Shown: positions 59,342-64,000 of the stretch, piece after piece | Position numbering within the stretch: the first letter of the stretch is position 1 | Layout of the letters: each line of letters starts with the position of its first letter | Assembly: GCF_014384905.1 (NCBI RefSeq) | Contig: NZ_JACRSV010000001.1 | Location: 372,001 to 436,000, forward strand | Reading direction: 5' to 3' | DNA length: 64,000 nucleotides | From: Fumia xinanensis | GTDB taxonomy: Bacteria > Bacillota > Clostridia > Oscillospirales > Ruminococcaceae | Position numbers and translations under genes: made by a program | The notes under the pieces: generated by a model | Seen by the model: only the letters and a program-made list of their open reading frames with translations | Database searches by the model: none | What the model was told of the DNA's origin: nothing

Positions 59342-60832
59342 ATGTACTACTTGAGCACTCGAAATTCAAACTGCAAAGTGACGGCCGCCCAGGCCATCGC
59401 ACAGGGAATTTCCAGGGAAGGCGGACTTTTTGTGCCAGAGAACCTGCCAAAAATCTCTTTGGACGACATCTCCGCCATGTTGGGAACTTCCTATAATGAC
59501 AAGGCGAAAACCGTTCTGTCGAAATTCCTAACCGACTTTACGGAGGAAGAGCTGAACTATTGTGTGGACAGCGCCTATACTGACAAAAAGTTTGATACCG
59601 CCAATATTTCTGAAATTGCCAAAGTGGGCGAACAAGCATATCTATTAGAGCTGTGGCACGGTCCTACCTGTGCCTTCAAGGATATGGCGCTGCAGCTTCT
59701 TCCGTATCTGCTGACCACTTCTGCTAAAAAAACCGCCCCCGACAAGGAGATCGTCGTTTTGGTCGCCACTTCCGGGGACACCGGAAAAGCAGCCCTTGAA
59801 GGTTTTAAGGATGTTCCGAAAACCAAAATGTTGGTTTTCTATCCCGAACACGGCGTCAGCAACATGCAGAAACTCCAGATGACCACGCAGGAGGGTTCAA
59901 ATGTTTCGGTCTGCGCCATTAAAGGAAATTTTGATGATGCCCAGAGCGGTGTGAAAAAGATCTTCACCGACCCCGTTATCGCTGAGGAACTCAAAAAGAA
60001 CAATCAGATGTTCTCTTCCGCTAACTCCATTAACTGGGGCCGCCTCGTTCCTCAGATCGTCTATTACATAGCGGCCTATGCGACAATGGTGGAGCGGGAC
60101 GAAATCAAGTTGGGCGACAAGCTTAACGTTTGTGTCCCCACAGGAAATTTCGGTAACATCTTGGCAGCTTACTACGCAAAAAACATGGGGCTTCCCATTG
60201 GAAAGCTCATCTGCGCATCGAATAAAAACAAAGTTCTCACCGACTTTATTTCCACCGGCGTCTATGACAAAAACCGTGAGTTTTATGCCACTGCTTCACC
60301 GTCTATGGACATCCTGATTTCTTCCAATCTGGAGCGGCTGCTGTATGATCTCTGTGGGAGGGACGACAAGGTGATTTCCGATTGGTTTGCAAAACTTTCC
60401 AAAGACGGTAAATACCAAGTCGGAGCTGACGTAAAAGCGAAACTTCAGTCCGATTTCTACGGCGGATTCTGCGATGATGGCGCCACTCGCGAGACCATCG
60501 GCGAGACTTTCAAGAAATTCGGATACCTTTGTGATACCCACACCGCCGTTGCTGTAAAGGTCTACAACGATTACTGTGCAAAAACAGGAGACACAACCAA
60601 AACCATCATTGCTTCAACAGCTTCTCCTTATAAATTTACTGAAAATGTTTTGAAGAGCATTACCAAGGAACAATTGCCCTCAGATGATTTTGCCCAGGTG
60701 GAAATGCTGGAATCTTTGAGTAAGATGACACCTCCTGAGAGCTTGCTGGCATTGAAAAATAAAAAGGTTCGCTTTAATGACAGCATTACCAAAGACCAAA
60801 TGGTGGATAAAGTCAAAGAAATGCTCCAATAG
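59342..60832 (+). CDS. thrC: Threonine synthase
   Basis: 496 residues. HGPTCAFKDMALQLLP contains the PLP-binding lysine, and VATSGDTGKAALEGF plus VPTGNFGNILAAYYAKNMGLP are threonine synthase signatures of the long bacterial class. It converts O-phosphohomoserine to threonine. Start at 59342 (GAGGAG 9 nt upstream); an ATG 6 nt earlier (59336) is the alternative. No hom or thrB nearby. No clear terminator follows; a hairpin cluster and repeat copy C lie downstream. Confidence 0.95.
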   Translation: MYYLSTRNSNCKVTAAQAIAQGISREGGLFVPENLPKISLDDISAMLGTSYNDKAKTVLSKFLTDFTEEELNYCVDSAYTDKKFDTANISEIAKVGEQAYLLELWHGPTCAFKDMALQLLPYLLTTSAKKTAPDKEIVVLVATSGDTGKAALEGFKDVPKTKMLVFYPEHGVSNMQKLQMTTQEGSNVSVCAIKGNFDDAQSGVKKIFTDPVIAEELKKNNQMFSSANSINWGRLVPQIVYYIAAYATMVERDEIKLGDKLNVCVPTGNFGNILAAYYAKNMGLPIGKLICASNKNKVLTDFISTGVYDKNREFYATASPSMDILISSNLERLLYDLCGRDDKVISDWFAKLSKDGKYQVGADVKAKLQSDFYGGFCDDGATRETIGETFKKFGYLCDTHTAVAVKVYNDYCAKTGDTTKTIIASTASPYKFTENVLKSITKEQLPSDDFAQVEMLESLSKMTPPESLLALKNKKVRFNDSITKDQMVDKVKEMLQ

Positions 60833-60906
60833 AAATCCGTTATGCCAATGAAATTATGAATTGCCTTGACGGGTATCTTGGAATCCGATAATAATAAATA
60901 GTATCG

Positions 60907-61015
60907 TTGCGGGCATGAACTGCCCGCAATATGCCTGACGAATCAGGCATATGCAATCCGCGACACGGATTGCAACTATTATTTAACAATTTGGTTTTCC
61001 AATAGGCATATGCCT
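60907..61015 (+). repeat. Cluster of adjacent perfect hairpins after thrC
   Basis: TTGCGGGCA/TGCCCGCAA (60907-60929), ATATGCCTGA/TCAGGCATAT (60929-60952) and TGCAATCCG/CGGATTGCA (60952-60974) follow each other without spacer, then AGGCATATGCCT (61004-61015), which repeats the second stem. A weak promoter-like TTGACG lies at 60866. The layout recalls the hairpin array at 33 kb. No ORF in 60833-61277. Confidence 0.7.
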
Positions 61016-61072
61016 TTTGATACGATTTTTGATGGATTTCCCGCATAAAATGTGGAAAAAAGAAAGCAAATT

Positions 61073-61141
61073 ATAAAAAATAGCTGTTTTACTAGGATAA
61101 TAGATTGAGATTGTCCGTGCTATTTTTTGTTACAGCCAAGG
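61073..61141 (+). repeat. Interspersed repeat, copy C
   Basis: ATAAAAAATAGC ... TTTTACTAGGATAATAGA ... GCTATTTTTTGTTACAGCC. It aligns with copy B over its whole length and with copy A at both ends. AAAAAATAGC and GCTATTTTTT can pair. Confidence 0.6.
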
Positions 61142-61155
61142 AAGAAAAAATAGGA

Positions 61156-61185
61156 CAAAAAAAGCGCGCCCTCTTCGGGCGCGTT
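61156..61185 (-). terminator. Terminator of the DUF1540 gene
   Basis: CGCGCCC / GGGCGCG stem with a 5-nt loop; a run of eight T follows on the minus strand. Confidence 0.85.
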
Positions 61186-61277
61186 GGAGAGTTGCAGAAA
61201 GCCCCAACGTTTCCTGCGGATATCTCCTCAAAGTTCCATTAATTGCAAGGATCAACCTACCTTAGGTGCGGGAAAAA

Positions 61278-61454
61278 CTATTTTTCCTGCGCGTGGAAGG
61301 ACTGGCATACTGTATCCTCACAGCTGTGAGCGCTGTGGGGGCCCACCTTGATTTCTCTTGCTGTGCATTCACACTTGTGGTTGTTGTGGATGCAGTTGGT
61401 CACATCGCATTTGACACAGGAAATGGTTTCTTTGTGTTTTCCGTATTCAGACAT
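61278..61454 (-). CDS. DUF1540 small cysteine-rich protein
   Basis: 58 residues: MSEYGKHKETISCVKCDVTN, then CIHNNHKCECTAREIKVG and a C-terminal HSCEDTVCQSF. The spacing of seven cysteines and the AxxIxVG and DTxCxxF motifs match DUF1540, small proteins common in spore-forming Firmicutes and thought to bind metal. It is opposite in strand to its neighbours. AAAGGAGG lies 7 nt before the ATG. A ~90-nt 3' region leads to a strong terminator. Confidence 0.88.
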   Translation of the reverse strand: MSEYGKHKETISCVKCDVTNCIHNNHKCECTAREIKVGPHSAHSCEDTVCQSFHAQEK

Positions 61455-61625
61455 CAGGTTTCCTCCTTTTCAGCGAGGGTTCCGCTGTCACAAAATTTTG
61501 GAAAGGTGAATACTTTCCGAAATTATTGTTTGCAGAATCGCAATCAATATGAAAACCAAAATTTATGGAATCATTTGATGAAAAAATAATGGAAAGGCGG
61601 TCTGTGGAACAGACCGGGAAGTTGC

Positions 61626-62303
61626 ATGAGTCTCTATACCATCGCCGATTTGCACTTGTCTTTAGGGGTCGATAAGCCCATGGACGTTTTTCCCGGCTGG
61701 GAAAACTACCTGGAGCGCCTGACCGAAAACTGGCAGAAAACTGTGAAGCCCGAGGACACTGTCGTCATCGCCGGGGACATTTCCTGGGGACTCGTCATGG
61801 AGGAAAGCCGGGCAGATTTCGAATATCTCCACAAACTAAATGGAACAAAAATCATTTTGAAGGGCAACCACGACTACTGGTTCACTACTAAAACCAAGGT
61901 TGAAAAGGCGCTGTCCGACTGGGGATGCCACTCAATTAGGATTTTGTTTAACAATGCCTATGAATATGGAGACTACGCTCTCTGCGGCACACGCGGCTGG
62001 ATGAACGACCAAAATGATAAAAAAATTCTTTTGCGGGAATGCGGACGGCTTCGGCTGTCGTTGGACGCTGGCAAAAAGCTTCAAAAAGAACCCATTGTCT
62101 TTCTCCATTATCCGCCGGTGTACGGAAATGGAGAATGCTACGAAATACTGGAAATTCTTCATGAATATGGCATCAAACAGGTGTATTACGGCCATATTCA
62201 TGGATATTCTTCGGGATACGCCATTAATGGGGAACGAATCGGCATTGATTTCAGATTAGTATCCTGCGATTATTTGCAATTTTGCCCAAAAAAAATTGTC
62301 TAA
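61626..62303 (+). CDS. Calcineurin-like metallophosphoesterase
   Basis: 225 residues: IADLHLS (metal Asp, His), VIAGDISWG, LKGNHDYW, LHYPPV and YYGHIHG are the five phosphoesterase motifs in order. Substrate unknown; related proteins of this size act on nucleotides or UDP-sugars. A hairpin CGGTCTGT/ACAGACCG (61598-61616) sits directly before the ribosome site GGGAAG and could limit translation. Confidence 0.88.
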   Translation: MSLYTIADLHLSLGVDKPMDVFPGWENYLERLTENWQKTVKPEDTVVIAGDISWGLVMEESRADFEYLHKLNGTKIILKGNHDYWFTTKTKVEKALSDWGCHSIRILFNNAYEYGDYALCGTRGWMNDQNDKKILLRECGRLRLSLDAGKKLQKEPIVFLHYPPVYGNGECYEILEILHEYGIKQVYYGHIHGYSSGYAINGERIGIDFRLVSCDYLQFCPKKIV

Positions 62304-62356
62304 ATTGTAAAAATCGGTAAAAGCGTTTTGAAAAACTAGCATTGTAAGGCAATCTA

Positions 62357-62365
62357 TGGTATAAT
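62357..62365 (+). promoter_or_regulatory. Extended -10 promoter of tig
   Basis: TGGTATAAT, a perfect extended -10, with no good -35 at 17 bp. The ~130-nt leader holds GCGG/CCGC pairings. Confidence 0.65.
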
Positions 62366-62494
62366 GTCACCATTGTGCACTGTGCGATTGCGGTTCGTCT
62401 GTGCCGCCAAAATCAAAAAAAGTACAGCCATTGCGGCAGTATGATTTTAAAAGCCGCACTTTCGGGATGACGGCTAAATTTAGGAGGATGTCAC

Positions 62495-63775
62495 ATGAGT
62501 TTAGTATCCAAAAATAACGTTGCCACCAATAAATTTGAATTGGAAGTCCACGTTCCGGCAGAGGAATTTGAGAAAGCCTGCCAAAGTGCTTACCTGAAGC
62601 GCGTGAAAAAAATTGAGGTGCCCGGTTTCCGCAAGGGCAAAGCCCCCCGTAAAACCATTGAGAAACTTTACGGTGAGGGTATCTTTTTTGAGGATGCCAT
62701 CAACGCCGTTTACCCCAGTGCTTTGGAAGCAGCTGTAGAGGAAGCAGGACTTGAGCTCGTCGCCCGTCCCATGGTGGATGTGACCGATGTTTCCAAAGAG
62801 GATGGCTTTAAGTTTAAAGCCGTCTGCGTTGTCAAACCGGAAGTTTCTGTCAAAGATTATAAAGGCATTAAGGTGTCCAAAGAGGTTAAAGAAGTCACTG
62901 ATGAGGATATCGATAAAGAAATTGACCGTTTGAGAAACCGTAATGCAAGAACCATTTCTGTCTCTGATCGTGCTGCTCAGAACGACGATGTTGTTGTCAT
63001 CGACTTCGACGGTTCTGTAGACGGCGTTCCCTTTGACGGCGGCAAAGCAGAAAAATTTGAGCTGACTCTGGGTTCCGGCCAGTTTATCCCGGGCTTTGAG
63101 GATCAGATTGTTGGTCACAATGTGGGGGACGAGTTTGACGTGAATGTTAAATTCCCCGAGGATTACCACGCGGAAGAGCTCAAGGGTAAGGATTCTGTTT
63201 TTAAGGTGAAGATCCATGAAATCAATGCCAAAGAGCTTCCCGAGGTTGACGATGAGTTTGCAAAAGATGTCAGTGAGTTTGATACCCTCGCTGAAATGAA
63301 GGACGACATTAAAAACAAACTTGCTGAGCAGAACGAAAAGACCGCAACTACCGAGTTTGAGAACAAGCTGATCGACCAGGTCATCGCCAATATGGAAGGT
63401 GAAATTCCAGAAGAGATGTACGAAAGCAGAATCGACGAGATGGTTCGTGACTTTGACTACCGTTTGAGAAGCCAGGGCATGGACATCAACGTATACCTGC
63501 AGTACACTGGCATGGATATGGATGCATTCCGCCTGACCTTTAAGGAACAGGCTGAGAAACAGGTTAAGATTCGTCTGGCTTTGGAAAAAGTCGTCGAGCT
63601 GGAAAAAATTGAGACCACTGCCGAGGATTTAGAGAAAGAATATCAGCGCATTGCAGACTCCTACAACATGGAGCTGGATAAAGTGAAAACCATGCTTCCA
63701 GCTGCCGACCTGATGGCTGATGTTGCTGTCAATAAGGCTGTCGACCTGATTAAAGAATCAGCTGTTAAGGCATAA
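62495..63775 (+). CDS. tig: Trigger factor
   Basis: 426 residues: N-terminal ribosome-binding domain with VPGFRKGKAPRKTIEK, a central FKBP-type prolyl isomerase domain (~150-245, AQNDDVVVIDFDGSVDG, GSGQFIPGFEDQIVG) and the C-terminal chaperone arms. It meets nascent chains at the ribosome exit. AGGAGG-type site before the ATG. Followed after 157 bp by clpP, the usual partner. Confidence 0.97.
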   Translation: MSLVSKNNVATNKFELEVHVPAEEFEKACQSAYLKRVKKIEVPGFRKGKAPRKTIEKLYGEGIFFEDAINAVYPSALEAAVEEAGLELVARPMVDVTDVSKEDGFKFKAVCVVKPEVSVKDYKGIKVSKEVKEVTDEDIDKEIDRLRNRNARTISVSDRAAQNDDVVVIDFDGSVDGVPFDGGKAEKFELTLGSGQFIPGFEDQIVGHNVGDEFDVNVKFPEDYHAEELKGKDSVFKVKIHEINAKELPEVDDEFAKDVSEFDTLAEMKDDIKNKLAEQNEKTATTEFENKLIDQVIANMEGEIPEEMYESRIDEMVRDFDYRLRSQGMDINVYLQYTGMDMDAFRLTFKEQAEKQVKIRLALEKVVELEKIETTAEDLEKEYQRIADSYNMELDKVKTMLPAADLMADVAVNKAVDLIKESAVKA

Positions 63776-63932
63776 TAAATAAGCTTCAGCGAATTTACGG
63801 AATAGATGGAATGATTTTCCGAATTGTTCATCTTTTTCGTCTAAACTGAAAATAGGCATATTGGGTTCGGGTGGGGAAGCAGATTCCTCACCCATCCGTT
63901 GCTTATGGTCGATTTTGATTGGAGGAAAATAC

Positions 63933-64000
63933 ATGAGCTTAGTACCAATGGTCGTAGAGCAGACGAGCCGCGGCGAGCGCTCCTACGATATTTATTCGAG
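63933..64000 (+). CDS. clpP: ClpP protease subunit, N-terminal part
   Basis: Only the first 22 codons are in the window: MSLVPMVVEQTSRGERSYDI, the standard ClpP start. GGAGG lies about 8 nt before the ATG. Position after tig supports it. Confidence 0.93.
   Translation, partial: MSLVPMVVEQTSRGERSYDIYS

Noticed and set aside
61266..61589. Plus-strand ORF of 107 codons after thrC
   Set aside because: It runs opposite the DUF1540 gene, whose cysteine pattern, ribosome site and terminator are clear.

Overview
The window looks like chromosome of an anaerobic, endospore-forming member of the Clostridia, probably of the Oscillospirales/Ruminococcaceae type (the rank is my inference from gene content, not from a database match). 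The evidence is spoIVA with a sipL-type partner, a spoVAF/GerA-type gene, a full Rnf complex, pyruvate formate-lyase with its activase, two T-box leaders, a ZTP-type leader, BirA boxes and consensus SigA promoters. No rRNA, tRNA, CRISPR array, prophage or transposase was seen.

Layout. 1-2.7 kb: three-gene sugar-phosphate operon (GHMP kinase end, nucleotidyltransferase, phosphohexomutase). 2.7-13 kb, minus strand: spoVAF-like gene, lipoprotein, a two-gene SUF-type Fe-S system, spoIVA, sipL, and an LTA-synthase-like enzyme. 13-21 kb, minus strand: apbE, NusG-II protein, Gx transporter and rnfCDGEAB, with a divergent FMN-binding lipoprotein at 21.3 kb. Together these form a flavin-based extracytoplasmic electron-transfer locus, in which RnfD carries an extra RnfG-like FMN domain. 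22-33 kb: HAD phosphatase, SGNH hydrolase, DUF1622, ZTP-leader-controlled pflB plus pflA, an ABC-F ATPase, acetyltransferase, alanine symporter and azlCD. 33.0-33.5 kb: a non-coding stretch packed with perfect hairpins. 33.7-45 kb: SPFH/zinc-ribbon protein, glpK, split chromate transporter, a 3D/G5 cell-wall protein behind a structured leader, a Trp T-box with trpXYZ-type transporter, and blaI with an M56-M23 fusion protease. 45-51 kb: PucR/CdaR-type regulator, ftsEX with an M23 hydrolase, S41 protease, bioY. 51-64 kb: T-box tyrS, ddh, rplS, two signal peptidases, rbgA, rnhB-yraN fusion, M19 dipeptidase, thrC, a small DUF1540 gene, phosphoesterase, tig and the start of clpP.

The most unusual material is mostly non-coding: the hairpin array at 33 kb, a ~104-nt structured element shared by the leaders of spoIVA and pflB, a three-copy intergenic repeat, and a multi-stem leader before the 3D-domain gene. 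Among proteins, the RnfD-FMN domain fusion, the BlaR1-type/M23 fusion, the RNase HII-YraN fusion and an ABC-F protein with one fully degenerate ATP site stand out. Functions are assigned from recognisable motifs only; no search or alignment was run.
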